NCBI GenBank assembly: GCA_045638545.1
Contig: JAZUBL010000053.1
Location: forward strand, 1-32,005
DNA length: 32,005 nt
DNA from: UMGS1071 sp045638545
GTDB lineage: Bacteria > Bacillota > Clostridia > Oscillospirales > Acutalibacteraceae
Direction of reading: 5' to 3'
In this document: piece by piece, positions 20,282 to 28,426 of the stretch
Numbering within the stretch: position 1 is the first letter of the stretch
Layout of the letters: every line of letters begins with the position of its first letter
Notes under the pieces: generated by a model
What the model was told of the DNA's origin: nothing
The model's input: only the letters and a program-made list of their open reading frames with translations
Database searches by the model: none
Made by a program: the position numbers and the translations under genes

Positions 20282-20896
20282 ATGGGCATTATGAAATCTG
20301 TACGCGGCGGTGTATCCGGCGCACTGGACTTTGCAGTAGCAAAAAACCGCAAGCACGCACTGATCAGCAAGGTGAAGCACGTGATTGCTGAAGAGGAGCA
20401 TCGCGCAAACGAGGCTTACATTGCACTGGGTAAGTATTACTACAACAACCTGCGTGACGCAGAAAACAACGAAACAGAATTCTACTGCGCAGAAGTTGAC
20501 AACGCTGAACGCCGTATGCAGCGCGCAGAAATCAAACTGGACGAGCTGACAACCACACAGAAGGAAACAGTAGACGATTTTGATGATGAAGAATTCGAAC
20601 TGTTCTGCCGTGAGTGTGAGATCAACGGTGTTGACGGCTGCGAAGGCTGCCGCCCACTGACTGAGATTCAGGAAGAATGGGACGAGGAATCCGTTGCTGT
20701 TTTTGTAAATCAGGAAGACGTAGAAGGCATCGACGTAGACTTTCCTCCACAGGTTAGAGAAGAAATCGTTGCTGAAGAGGGCTCTCTGAAAGATAAAGTA
20801 GAAGATAAAATTGATGATGTTGTGGAAGCACTCAAGGAAAAAGCAGAAAACATCATCGAAGCAGCAAAAGATAAACTGGACGGCGAGGACAAGTAA
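20282..20896 (+). CDS. acidic helical protein with a CxxC pair, unknown function
   Basis: A 204-aa soluble protein I do not recognise. Residues 1-85 form a basic-to-mixed helical region (AVAKNRKHALISKVKHVIAEE, later ERRMQRAEIKLDELTT). A short acidic middle holds CREC and CEGC motifs (near residues 110-122), a plausible four-cysteine zinc site. The C-terminal 45 residues are an amphipathic Lys/Glu/Asp helix of apolipoprotein or LEA type. No signal peptide. GGAGGA stands before ATG 20282. mnmA follows after 6 bases, so they are co-transcribed, though they need not share a role. Confidence 0.8.
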   Translation: MGIMKSVRGGVSGALDFAVAKNRKHALISKVKHVIAEEEHRANEAYIALGKYYYNNLRDAENNETEFYCAEVDNAERRMQRAEIKLDELTTTQKETVDDFDDEEFELFCRECEINGVDGCEGCRPLTEIQEEWDEESVAVFVNQEDVEGIDVDFPPQVREEIVAEEGSLKDKVEDKIDDVVEALKEKAENIIEAAKDKLDGEDK

Positions 20897-20902
20897 GGAT
20901 TC

Positions 20903-21967
20903 ATGAAGAAGAAAGTCATGATCGGCATGAGCGGCGGTGTGGACAGCTCTGTGGCAGCCCTGCTGCTGCGGGATGCCGGCTATGAAGTAACCGGCGTTAC
21001 CCTGCGTCTCCGCTCCGATGCACTGGAGGAACCGGGCAGCGGCACCTGCGGAGCCGAGGCAGACATTGAAGATGCCCGCCGCGTTGCAGAAAAACTGGGG
21101 ATCGAACATTATGTGTACGATCTTACAGAACTGTTTGCATCCTCTGTGGTAGATTACTTTGCCAACGCTTATTTAAAAGGAAAAACACCAAACCCATGCA
21201 TTGCCTGCAACCGCCACATTAAGTTCGGCGCTATGCTGCAGATTGCACGGGAGCTGGGCATTGACTATATTGCCACCGGCCACTATGCAACCATCCGTCA
21301 GCGAGAAGACGGACGGTATCTGCTGGAGCAGGTAGACGCAGCTAAAGACCAAAGCTATGTGCTGTATCACCTGACACAGGACCAGCTGGCACATACACTG
21401 CTGCCAATCAGCGGCTACGAAAAAGAGGCCATCCGCCAGCTGGCGGTGGAAGCGGACCTGCCGGTTGCTCACAAGGCAGACAGCCAGGATATCTGCTTCA
21501 TCAAAGACGGCGACTATGCGTCTTTCATTACACGCTACACCGGCAAAACCATGCCGGCCGGCGACTTTGTAGACCAGAACGGAAAAGTGCTTGGCACCCA
21601 TAAGGGTATTACCCATTATACCGTTGGTCAGCGCAAAGGCCTTGGCGTTGCGTTTGGCGAGCCAATGTACGTAACCGGCATCTTCCCGGAGAAAAACCAG
21701 GTCATTCTTGGTCCGGCAGGCAGCCAGTATAAGCAGAGCCTGATCGCGGAAGACGTAAACTTTATTTCCATTGCCGAACTGAAAGAACCGATGACCGTAC
21801 AGGCTAAAGTGCGCTATCAGGCAAAGCAGGCAGAAGCCGTGCTGACACCCCTCAGCGACGGCCGCGTGCAGGTTGATTTTGCAGAGCCGCAGCGCTCTGT
21901 AACACCGGGGCAGGCTGTGGTATTCTACGACGGCAAAACTGTTGTAGGCGGCGGCACCATCGTGTAA
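20903..21967 (+). CDS. mnmA: tRNA 2-thiouridine(34) synthase MnmA
   Basis: A 354-aa ATP-dependent enzyme that places sulfur on U34 of tRNA-Lys, -Glu and -Gln. Seen: the PP-loop SGGVDSSV (10-17), NPCIACNRHIKFG with the first catalytic cysteine, the TGHYAT segment, SQDICFI with the second cysteine (persulfide), and the C-terminal beta-barrel VGQRKGLGVAFGEPMYV. Length is normal. AAGGA precedes ATG 20903. The 115 bases after it hold small hairpins but no T-run, so read-through to the CpXC gene is likely. Confidence 0.95.
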   Translation: MKKKVMIGMSGGVDSSVAALLLRDAGYEVTGVTLRLRSDALEEPGSGTCGAEADIEDARRVAEKLGIEHYVYDLTELFASSVVDYFANAYLKGKTPNPCIACNRHIKFGAMLQIARELGIDYIATGHYATIRQREDGRYLLEQVDAAKDQSYVLYHLTQDQLAHTLLPISGYEKEAIRQLAVEADLPVAHKADSQDICFIKDGDYASFITRYTGKTMPAGDFVDQNGKVLGTHKGITHYTVGQRKGLGVAFGEPMYVTGIFPEKNQVILGPAGSQYKQSLIAEDVNFISIAELKEPMTVQAKVRYQAKQAEAVLTPLSDGRVQVDFAEPQRSVTPGQAVVFYDGKTVVGGGTIV

Positions 21968-22048
21968 GCCAAAAGCTGAACGATTATAAAACTTATCCCT
22001 TCGGGGGCAACGAATACAGGCCGGTGTGATGATCGGCGGAATTGTAAA

Positions 22049-22064
22049 GCCGGCTTCGGCCGGC
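22049..22064 (+). promoter_or_regulatory. UUCG-capped hairpin before the CpXC gene
   Basis: GCCGGC-TTCG-GCCGGC, a very stable tetraloop hairpin ending 4 bases before the ribosome site GAGGTG. A second small stem, CCC-TTC-GGG, lies near 22007-22015. It may protect or gate the translation start. Confidence 0.5.
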
Positions 22065-22082
22065 GTAGAGGTGAAAAGATCC

Positions 22083-22736
22083 ATGTCAACAAACTTATTC
22101 AATCAAATTAACTGCCCAAGCTGCGGCAAACAGTCTCAGACGAGAATGTGGCCGGGCATTGACCGGGTAACAAACCCGGAGCAGCGGGAGCGGATTCTGG
22201 AAGAGTCCCTGTTCTGCTGGGAGTGCCCGGACTGCGGCTACAAAATGCAGCTGGTATATCCATGCCTGTACCACGACAGGGAAAAGCAGTTTTTAATTCT
22301 GCTGGACCCAAACCGGAAGGAGCAGATGCTGGATAAAAAAGCCATGGGCGGTCATGATTTGACCGGCACCAGAAAGCGCGTTGTCAGCTGCGTGGAAGAA
22401 CTGAAGGAGAAGATCCTGATTTTTGAAAGCGGTCTCAACGATGCTGCCTGTGAACTGGCTAAACTGGCAATGTTCCAGTCGGTGGAAGCACGCAAAGGCC
22501 TCACACCGGTAAAAAGCTATTTCAGCAGTGCCAACGAGGCAGAAAATCAGATCACCTTTGTGTTCTTCTTTGATGACGAAGAAACAGAACCGTTGTATCA
22601 GAAAACACGGTATGATGTGTATAAAACAACACTGGATATCGCGGAGTCTCTCCACTTTAACGAATGCGGCGACGACTTTTTACGCGTAGATATGGAAATG
22701 GCAAAGCTGATGCTGGAAGAATACCAGAACTGCTGA
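22083..22736 (+). CDS. CpXC domain protein
   Basis: A 217-aa cytoplasmic protein with an N-terminal zinc-ribbon type region: INCPSCGKQ (about 9-17) and FCWECPDCGYKMQLVYPCLYHD (near 49-70), the pattern of the CpXC domain found in Clostridia. The following alpha/beta part (about 75-217) has no motif I can name. Function is unknown for the family. ATG 22083 is chosen because GAGGTG lies nine bases before it; the open frame upstream to 22026 runs through the UUCG hairpin. asnB follows after 43 bases. Confidence 0.83.
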   Translation: MSTNLFNQINCPSCGKQSQTRMWPGIDRVTNPEQRERILEESLFCWECPDCGYKMQLVYPCLYHDREKQFLILLDPNRKEQMLDKKAMGGHDLTGTRKRVVSCVEELKEKILIFESGLNDAACELAKLAMFQSVEARKGLTPVKSYFSSANEAENQITFVFFFDDEETEPLYQKTRYDVYKTTLDIAESLHFNECGDDFLRVDMEMAKLMLEEYQNC

Positions 22737-22779
22737 ACCATTTGCATGAAAACAGAGAAACGAAAGGGAATTTTTTATT

Positions 22780-24654
22780 ATGTGCGGAATTTGTGGATTT
22801 ACAGGAGAGGTCATTACCCGCGGCTCATTGCAGCAGGTTGTAATTGAGCGTATGGCAGACGTGATCACTCATCGCGGACCGGACGACTGCGGTTATCACA
22901 TTGAAGAAGATATCGCAATGGGCTTCCGCCGCCTGAGCATTATTGACCTGAGCGAAGGTCATCAGCCAATTTATAACGAAGACAAAACAATGGTTCTCAC
23001 CTTTAACGGCGAGATCTATAACTATCGCGAACTGCGCGCAGAGCTGCAGGCGCTGGGTCACGTATTCTACACCCAGTCCGACTCCGAGGTTCTCATCCAC
23101 GGCTTTGAAGAGTGGCGTGAAAAACTGCTGGACCGCCTCCGCGGTATGTTCGGCTTTGCGATCTGGAACCGTGTGACAAAGGAACTGTTTGTTGCCCGTG
23201 ACTTCTTCGGCATCAAGCCAATGCACTACGCAATGATCGGCGACAACTTCGTTTACGGCTCTGAGCTGAAGAGCATTCTGGAGTTCCCGGGCTTTGAAAA
23301 GAAGTTCAACTACCGTGCGCTGGACAACTATCTTTCCTTCCAGTATGCAGTGCCGCCGGAAACTTTCTTTGAAGGCGTATACTGCCTGATGCCGGGCCAC
23401 TACCTGTGGTACCGTGACGGCCAGGTAAAGATCCACCGTTACTGGGAAGCTGTGTTTGAGCCGGATGAATCCATGACAGAAGAGCAGGCTGTGAACGACA
23501 TTGCAGAAGTATTCGAGAACAGCGTAAACACCCACAAGATCAGTGACGTTGAAGTTGGCTGCTTCCTCTCCAGCGGTGTAGACTCCAGCTACGTTTCTAC
23601 TTACTTTGCAGACCAGAAGACCTTTACTGTTGGTTTCGATTTCGGTCTCAAGTATAACGAGATCAGCTGGGCACAGCGTCTCTCCAAGAAGATCGGCGTA
23701 GACCACCACTACAAGCTGATCTCCTCCGAGGAATTCTGGGGCACCATCAAGCACGTACAGTACCACATGGACCAGCCGCTGGCTGACCCATCCTGCATTG
23801 CGCTGTACTTTGTATCCAAAATCGCCAGCGAACACGTTAAGGTAGTTCTCTCCGGCGAAGGCGCTGACGAACTGTTCGGCGGCTACCAGGACTACAACAA
23901 CCCGGTTGTATTTAAGAACTACCGCAAACTGCCGCAGGGCCTGCGCACATGGCTGCGCAAAACAGCAAACAAGCACGAAAAGGCATTCAAGGGTCAGGGC
24001 TTTGTTACCCGCGGCGAGCTGCCGGTTAACAAGTTCTTCTACGGCAACGCAAGAATGTTCGACGTGCACCAGAAGCGCCGCCTGCTGAAGGACCCAACCA
24101 TTGCAACCAACCCGATCAACCGTGCAAAGCCGCTGTATGACCGCGTAAAGCACCTGGACGACGTAACACAGATGCAGTACATCGATATCAACCTGTGGAT
24201 GATCGGCGATATTCTGCTGAAGGCAGACCGCATGAGTATGGCGAACTCTCTGGAGCTCCGCGTACCGTTCCTGGATAAGGAAGTATTCAAGGTAGCATCC
24301 AAGATTCCGGCTCGTCTCCGCGTAAACAAGACAGAGACAAAGATGGCGCTCCGCAAGGCTGCACAGCGCCGCCTGCCTGTGGAAACAGCACAGAAGGACA
24401 AACTGGGCTTCCCTGTTCCAACCCGTGTATGGCTGAAGGATCCAAAATACTACAACATCGTGAAGAAGGCATTCCACTCTGATATTGCAAAGAAGTTCTT
24501 CAACGTAAGCGAACTGATGCACTATCTGGACGGTCACAAGAACGACGTTCGTGACTACAGCCGTATGGTATGGACTGTGTTCATCTTCATCGTATGGTAT
24601 GATATTTACTTTAACGGCGCTTCCCATGAGGAAGGCGATATGCCGATCATTTAA
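22780..24654 (+). CDS. asnB: asparagine synthase, glutamine-hydrolysing
   Basis: A 624-aa class II amidotransferase. The N-terminal glutaminase domain begins MCGICGF with the nucleophile Cys2, with RRLSIIDLSEGHQP and FNGEIYNYRELR as the glutamine pocket (about 45-85). The synthetase domain (from about 210) has the ATP PP-loop LSSGVDSSY and SGEGADELFGGY. All expected residues are present and the length is normal. AAAGGGA lies upstream of ATG 22780. Codon use is strongly biased to C-ending codons compared with nearby small genes, suggesting high expression. Ends at a strong terminator. Confidence 0.95.
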   Translation: MCGICGFTGEVITRGSLQQVVIERMADVITHRGPDDCGYHIEEDIAMGFRRLSIIDLSEGHQPIYNEDKTMVLTFNGEIYNYRELRAELQALGHVFYTQSDSEVLIHGFEEWREKLLDRLRGMFGFAIWNRVTKELFVARDFFGIKPMHYAMIGDNFVYGSELKSILEFPGFEKKFNYRALDNYLSFQYAVPPETFFEGVYCLMPGHYLWYRDGQVKIHRYWEAVFEPDESMTEEQAVNDIAEVFENSVNTHKISDVEVGCFLSSGVDSSYVSTYFADQKTFTVGFDFGLKYNEISWAQRLSKKIGVDHHYKLISSEEFWGTIKHVQYHMDQPLADPSCIALYFVSKIASEHVKVVLSGEGADELFGGYQDYNNPVVFKNYRKLPQGLRTWLRKTANKHEKAFKGQGFVTRGELPVNKFFYGNARMFDVHQKRRLLKDPTIATNPINRAKPLYDRVKHLDDVTQMQYIDINLWMIGDILLKADRMSMANSLELRVPFLDKEVFKVASKIPARLRVNKTETKMALRKAAQRRLPVETAQKDKLGFPVPTRVWLKDPKYYNIVKKAFHSDIAKKFFNVSELMHYLDGHKNDVRDYSRMVWTVFIFIVWYDIYFNGASHEEGDMPII

Positions 24655-24675
24655 CGGCTGCCGTTCCTGAAATAA

Positions 24676-24706
24676 AAAACCCCCGGAATTTACTCCGGGG
24701 GTTTTT
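24676..24706. terminator. bidirectional terminator after asnB
   Basis: AAAACCCCCGGA (24676-24687) pairs with TCCGGGGGTTTT (24694-24705) over ATTTAC. Serves asnB and the opposing small membrane protein gene. Confidence 0.9.
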
Positions 24707-24707
24707 C

Positions 24708-25079
24708 TTATTGCTTTTCTTTATCGTCAGATGCATCCGGTGTTTCCGGAAGCTCTTTTTCTGATTTTTTATTTTTATACTGCTGCCGCTTATGGCCGAA
24801 AACAACAATGATGGCACGCACGATAATATACAGAATAATAAAATTCAGAATTGCCGTAATAATCGCGAAATCAAAGCCCTGCGGGTCGGAGACAAGGGCT
24901 TCTGTAAAGAACAGGCGGCCGCCGTGGGCAGTAAACTGAATGGAGATCCACTTAAATGGAAAACCGAAGGTGTAGGTGGTAATATCATGGCCAATACTGC
25001 CGGAAACAGGGTACACAAAAATCGGCACCACAAAGAAAATTGCTGCAAGAACAATACATCGTTTGCTGACAAAGCGCAT
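24708..25079 (-). CDS. small two-helix membrane protein, unknown
   Basis: A 123-aa protein with membrane helices at about 9-28 and 72-95, an extracytoplasmic loop between them (GHDITTYTFGFPFKWISIQF) and a charged Lys/Glu cytoplasmic tail. I do not recognise the family. ATG 25079 is used since GGGAGG stands seven bases before it; GTG 25085 touches the ribosome site. It has its own promoter; nadE ends about 90 bases upstream. Confidence 0.72.
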   Translation of the reverse strand: MRFVSKRCIVLAAIFFVVPIFVYPVSGSIGHDITTYTFGFPFKWISIQFTAHGGRLFFTEALVSDPQGFDFAIITAILNFIILYIIVRAIIVVFGHKRQQYKNKKSEKELPETPDASDDKEKQ

Positions 25080-25117
25080 CTCCACACCTCCCGCTCAAAA
25101 CGGATATTACTATGTTC

Positions 25118-25146
25118 AGTGTATCATATTTCCGTAGTGAGGTAAA
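25118..25146 (-). promoter_or_regulatory. promoter of the small membrane protein gene
   Basis: TTTACC (25141-25146), 17 bp, TGA-TACACT (-10 at 25118-25123) on the minus strand. Confidence 0.5.
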
Positions 25147-25167
25147 CAGGAATTTCGTCGAATCTGA

Positions 25168-27015
25168 TTAAAATTTCCACAGATTACCAGAAGCATCACT
25201 CGGCATTACAAGGCCGCCTCGTGGGGACACATTGATGCTGCCGACAGCAGGACCATCCGGCAGGCAGGAACGTTTGAACTGCTGCTGGAAGAACCGGCGA
25301 TAGAAATTCTGCAGCCATTTGTCAATCACTTCCGGGCTGTACTCGCCGGCAAAAGCGATGTTTGCAAGGCGGGCAATTTTTTCCGGCGGGAAATGATTGC
25401 CCAGCGCATGATACAGGAAGAAGTCATGGAGTGCATACGGGCCTACCAGATCTTCTGTGATCTGCGCGATCTCGCCGTCCTTTGCAGGCAGCAGCTCCGG
25501 GCTCACCGGTGTGTCGAGAATATCCAGCAGCACAGCCTTCAGTTCCTCGCCGCTCTGTTCTGCAATGTGGGCAACCATGTGGCGCATCAGTGTCTTTGGA
25601 ATGCTTGCATTTACTGCATACATGGACATATGATCGCCGTTGTAAGTTGCCCAACCAAGTGCCAGCTCAGAAAGGTCGCCGGTTCCAATAACCATGCCGC
25701 CCTTCTGGTTGGCAACGTCCATCAGCACCTGGGTGCGCTCTCTAGCCTGACCGTTTTCAAAAGTTACGTCATGGCAGTCCATAGACTGACCGATGTCGAG
25801 AAAATGCTGGCGGACAGAAGCGCCGATCTCAATCTCCTGGAAGGAGACACCAAGGGCTTCCGCCAGTCTCTGGGCGTTGGACTTGGTGCGGCTGGTGGTG
25901 CCGAAGCACGGCATGGAAATAGCGAGAATCTGCTTTCTGTCCATGTTCAGCTGGTCAAAGGTTCTTGCCGCAACAAGGAGCGCCAGAGTGGAATCCAGAC
26001 CACCGGAGAGACCAAGTACCGGTGTTCTGCACCAGGTGTGGCGGATGCGCTGGCCAAGGCCGCTGCACTGGAGATCGAGAATCTTTTCAATGCGCTTTGC
26101 AACTTCTGTCTCACTTTCCATTGGCAGGAATGGATTCTGCGGAATAGCGCGGGTCAGGGTTGTTTCGCCCAGGTCGTGGAAGAACACGGTTTCGTCCGCG
26201 TGGTGCTCTGCAGGTGCCGGGAAGTTCTTTTCCATGCGCTTGTTGCGGAGATAATCCACGTCGATTTCTGTAATGGTGAGACCTGTAGAGAAAAGCGGAC
26301 TTTCTGCCAGCACATTGCCATTCTCCACAATGAGGCGGTGACCTGCCCAGACGGAGTCGGTGGTAGATTCGCCCTGCCCTGCCTCTGCAGTAATATAAGC
26401 GCAGCACAGTTTGCGGCTGTGGGCTTTGTGGAATTCCACGCGCTCCTCTGCCGCCACAACTGTCTCAGCAGAAGCAGACGGATGGAGAACAACAGAAACA
26501 CCGCCCTCTTTCACCAGTTCAAAGGAAACAGGAAGCATGGCGTCCGCATCGCTGCCGATCTCTACACCTACCACAATGCCGCCGATGTTCAGCGCTTTGT
26601 TGGAAAACGGCTTGCCCGGGTTTTCCGGCAGTGTGGAGAACACACGCTGCTCTGCTGGCGAGAGATACTGCTTTGCTGCAAACTGGATCACTTCGCCGTC
26701 TTTGAACAATGCGCAGCAGTTATACACAGAGTGACCGGACAGCGCCGGCAGACCAACTGCACAGAGAATATCCAGATCTCTTGTTTCGCGCATGATATGC
26801 TCTAATGTATCGGCTGCGCCCTTTAATAAAACAGGGCTGCGGAATAAATCACCGCAGGTAGCGCCGGTAATGCACAGCTCCGGGAATACGATGATCTTCA
26901 CGCCGAGGGCCGCTGCTTCTCTGATCTGCGCAAGGATGGCTTCACCGTTTTTTGCGCAGTCTGCCACGGTGATGGCCGGTGTGGCAGCACATACTTTTAA
27001 GAATCCGTCTTTCAT
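25168..27015 (-). CDS. nadE: NAD+ synthetase, glutaminase-domain type, with a missing nucleophile
   Basis: A 615-aa two-domain protein. The N-terminal nitrilase-fold domain (1-280) has the base Glu46 (FPELCITG) and Lys115 (AAKQYLS), but the nucleophile position reads VEIGSD (Gly154) where the family has VEICED. The C-terminal synthetase domain has the PP-loop LSGGLDSTLALLVAARTF (from about 350) and GTGDLSELALGWATYNGDHMS, so amidation of deamido-NAD+ should work. With no nucleophilic Cys, the enzyme may depend on free ammonia. ATG 27015 has AAGGAG nine bases upstream; ATG 27021 overlaps the stop of the glycosyltransferase gene and is also possible. Confidence 0.9.
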   Translation of the reverse strand: MKDGFLKVCAATPAITVADCAKNGEAILAQIREAAALGVKIIVFPELCITGATCGDLFRSPVLLKGAADTLEHIMRETRDLDILCAVGLPALSGHSVYNCCALFKDGEVIQFAAKQYLSPAEQRVFSTLPENPGKPFSNKALNIGGIVVGVEIGSDADAMLPVSFELVKEGGVSVVLHPSASAETVVAAEERVEFHKAHSRKLCCAYITAEAGQGESTTDSVWAGHRLIVENGNVLAESPLFSTGLTITEIDVDYLRNKRMEKNFPAPAEHHADETVFFHDLGETTLTRAIPQNPFLPMESETEVAKRIEKILDLQCSGLGQRIRHTWCRTPVLGLSGGLDSTLALLVAARTFDQLNMDRKQILAISMPCFGTTSRTKSNAQRLAEALGVSFQEIEIGASVRQHFLDIGQSMDCHDVTFENGQARERTQVLMDVANQKGGMVIGTGDLSELALGWATYNGDHMSMYAVNASIPKTLMRHMVAHIAEQSGEELKAVLLDILDTPVSPELLPAKDGEIAQITEDLVGPYALHDFFLYHALGNHFPPEKIARLANIAFAGEYSPEVIDKWLQNFYRRFFQQQFKRSCLPDGPAVGSINVSPRGGLVMPSDASGNLWKF

Positions 27016-27017
27016 GG

Positions 27018-28025
27018 TCATGCTCTCCTTTTCTTGCGTTCCCGCATGGTGATCGGCGGCAGGGCGTTCGGTAAAATATCTACGTTCTTACCAAACAGCT
27101 TTTCTGCATGGAATCGCTTGCCGCGATAAAAATTCAGGTGCAGATATACCTGCCACAGGTGTTTGCCGTAGTCTTTCATATCGTGGTTCAGCACGTGGAT
27201 TTTTGTCAGATAATAGTTGCTGTAGAAATGTGTTTTAAAGCACAATGCGTTGAAATATTTTTTAAACTTCGGGAATTCCCCGTTCTGCTCCAGACAGACG
27301 CGAACGCTGGCCGCAGCGCGGATGAAGTCGTTGATCATTTTCGGGTTTGGTGTTTTGAGGATGCTTGTTCTGCGCTGCACATAATGGTACAGTACATTGC
27401 GGATGACAGCCACACGCTTTGCCTTCATAAACAGCTTTGGTGTGGTGGCAAGGTCTTCAAAAGCCATGCCCAGCGGGTAAGTAATATTGTTCTCTGCAAA
27501 AAGGCTGCGCTTATACAGTTTATTCCAGGCAAAGCTCTGCAGCTGCAGGTCCTGGAACAGCTTTTTCATAGCGCCGTCTCTGTCGTAGATGCCCGGGCAT
27601 TTAAACGGGTGCGGCAATGTTCTGCCGGAGTCCGGATAGTAGTAGCTGAAATAGCAGCAGGCAATGTCAGCGTCGTTATCCACGCAGGCGTGATATAACT
27701 TTTCCAGATAATCCGGCTCTACAAAGTCATCGCTGTCAATAAAAGAGAGGTACTCACTTTTTGCCAGAGAAATGCCTTTGTTACGGGCTGCGGACAGGCC
27801 GCCGTTTTCCTGATCCACCACAGTGAAATACGGGTGGGTCTTTTCAAATTCCCGCAGAATTTCCGGGGATTCATCTGTTGCACCGTCATTGACTGCAATG
27901 ACGCAGAAGTCACGGAAGGTCTGGTTGTCAATGGACTCCAGACAGCGCGGAAGGAACTCCGCTACATTATATACCGGCAGAATTACCGTAATTTTTGGTG
28001 TTGTGTTTTGAACTTGGGTTTCCAT
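27018..28025 (-). CDS. family 2 glycosyltransferase
   Basis: A 335-aa GT-A fold enzyme: ITVILPVYNVAEFL (12-25), the nucleotide-sugar Asp in VNDGATDES (Asp47), NGGLSAARNKGI, and the metal-binding DSD at 97-99 in FIDSDDF. The C-terminal 200 residues are variable and rich in aromatic and basic residues, with no membrane helix. Typical of enzymes that build cell-surface polysaccharides; donor and acceptor unknown. GGAGGAGG stands before ATG 28025. It is co-transcribed with nadE, whose start overlaps or adjoins its stop, an odd partnership. Confidence 0.88.
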   Translation of the reverse strand: METQVQNTTPKITVILPVYNVAEFLPRCLESIDNQTFRDFCVIAVNDGATDESPEILREFEKTHPYFTVVDQENGGLSAARNKGISLAKSEYLSFIDSDDFVEPDYLEKLYHACVDNDADIACCYFSYYYPDSGRTLPHPFKCPGIYDRDGAMKKLFQDLQLQSFAWNKLYKRSLFAENNITYPLGMAFEDLATTPKLFMKAKRVAVIRNVLYHYVQRRTSILKTPNPKMINDFIRAAASVRVCLEQNGEFPKFKKYFNALCFKTHFYSNYYLTKIHVLNHDMKDYGKHLWQVYLHLNFYRGKRFHAEKLFGKNVDILPNALPPITMRERKKRRA

Positions 28026-28073
28026 GAGAAAGCCTCCTCCAAAGAATAAAAATGCGCATAATTTCCTGATTAT

Positions 28074-28102
28074 ATTTTACTCTCCCCCGCGGGAAAGGTC
28101 AA
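28074..28102 (-). promoter_or_regulatory. promoter of the glycosyltransferase-nadE unit
   Basis: TTGACC (28097-28102), 17 bp, TAAAAT (28074-28079) on the minus strand. The -35 is the first six bases after the AAA of a tandem repeat unit, so each repeat copy carries one. Confidence 0.55.
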
Positions 28103-28281
28103 TATTTGCTGAAATTTCTGCAGACAGATAGAGGGGAAAAGATTCCCGCGCGGTGCGCGGGAACTCTGCTGCTCCAAAGGTCAAGATTTGCCGGAATCTC
28201 TGCAGACAGATACAGAGGAAAAGACCCGTGCGGTGCGCGGGAACTCTGCTGCTCCAAAGGTCAAGATCTGCCGGAAATTCC
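28094..28281. repeat. tandem repeat of 80-82 bp, two full copies and partial ends
   Basis: Unit 1 (28094-28175, 82 bp) and unit 2 (28176-28255, 80 bp) are about nine-tenths identical by eye; a third begins at 28256 and stops matching after about 25 bases, and CGCGGGAAAGGTC before unit 1 looks like the stub of another. Each full unit has a hairpin CCCG(C/T)GC-GGT-GCGCGGG in which the C/T change keeps pairing, a CTGCAGACAGATA segment and GCTGCTCC at its end. Frames through it are not conserved between copies, since 80 and 82 are not multiples of three. Fills most of the 401-base divergent gap. Confidence 0.75.
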
Positions 28282-28369
28282 ATATCATCAGGCCAGGATT
28301 TTTTCATTTAAAAAAGCACCGACAAACGGCTGTTTCCACCTTGCAGTACTGGAAAATCTGCACAGAATA

Positions 28370-28378
28370 TGGTATACT
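28370..28378 (+). promoter_or_regulatory. extended -10 promoter of ymdB
   Basis: TGG-TATACT (-10 at 28373-28378), about 50 bases before the start codon. Poor -35. Confidence 0.5.
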
Positions 28379-28426
28379 GGAATGTAAGCATTTTTCATCT
28401 TGACTGAACTTTAGGAGGTCACTCCA

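Noticed and set aside
22825..24627. 600-codon open frame on the minus strand across asnB
   Set aside because: It mirrors asnB, which has all catalytic motifs. The antisense frame lacks a ribosome site and gives a composition unlike real proteins; it stays open because of asnB codon bias.
25393..26805. 470-codon open frame antisense to nadE
   Set aside because: Shadow of nadE; no ribosome site or recognisable domain.
28094..28281. CRISPR array
   Set aside because: Units are contiguous 80-82 bp copies without unique spacers, and no cas genes are present.
28077..28387. Short open frames through the tandem repeat on both strands
   Set aside because: Repeat units of 82 and 80 bp shift the frame, so no peptide repeat is kept; no ribosome sites.
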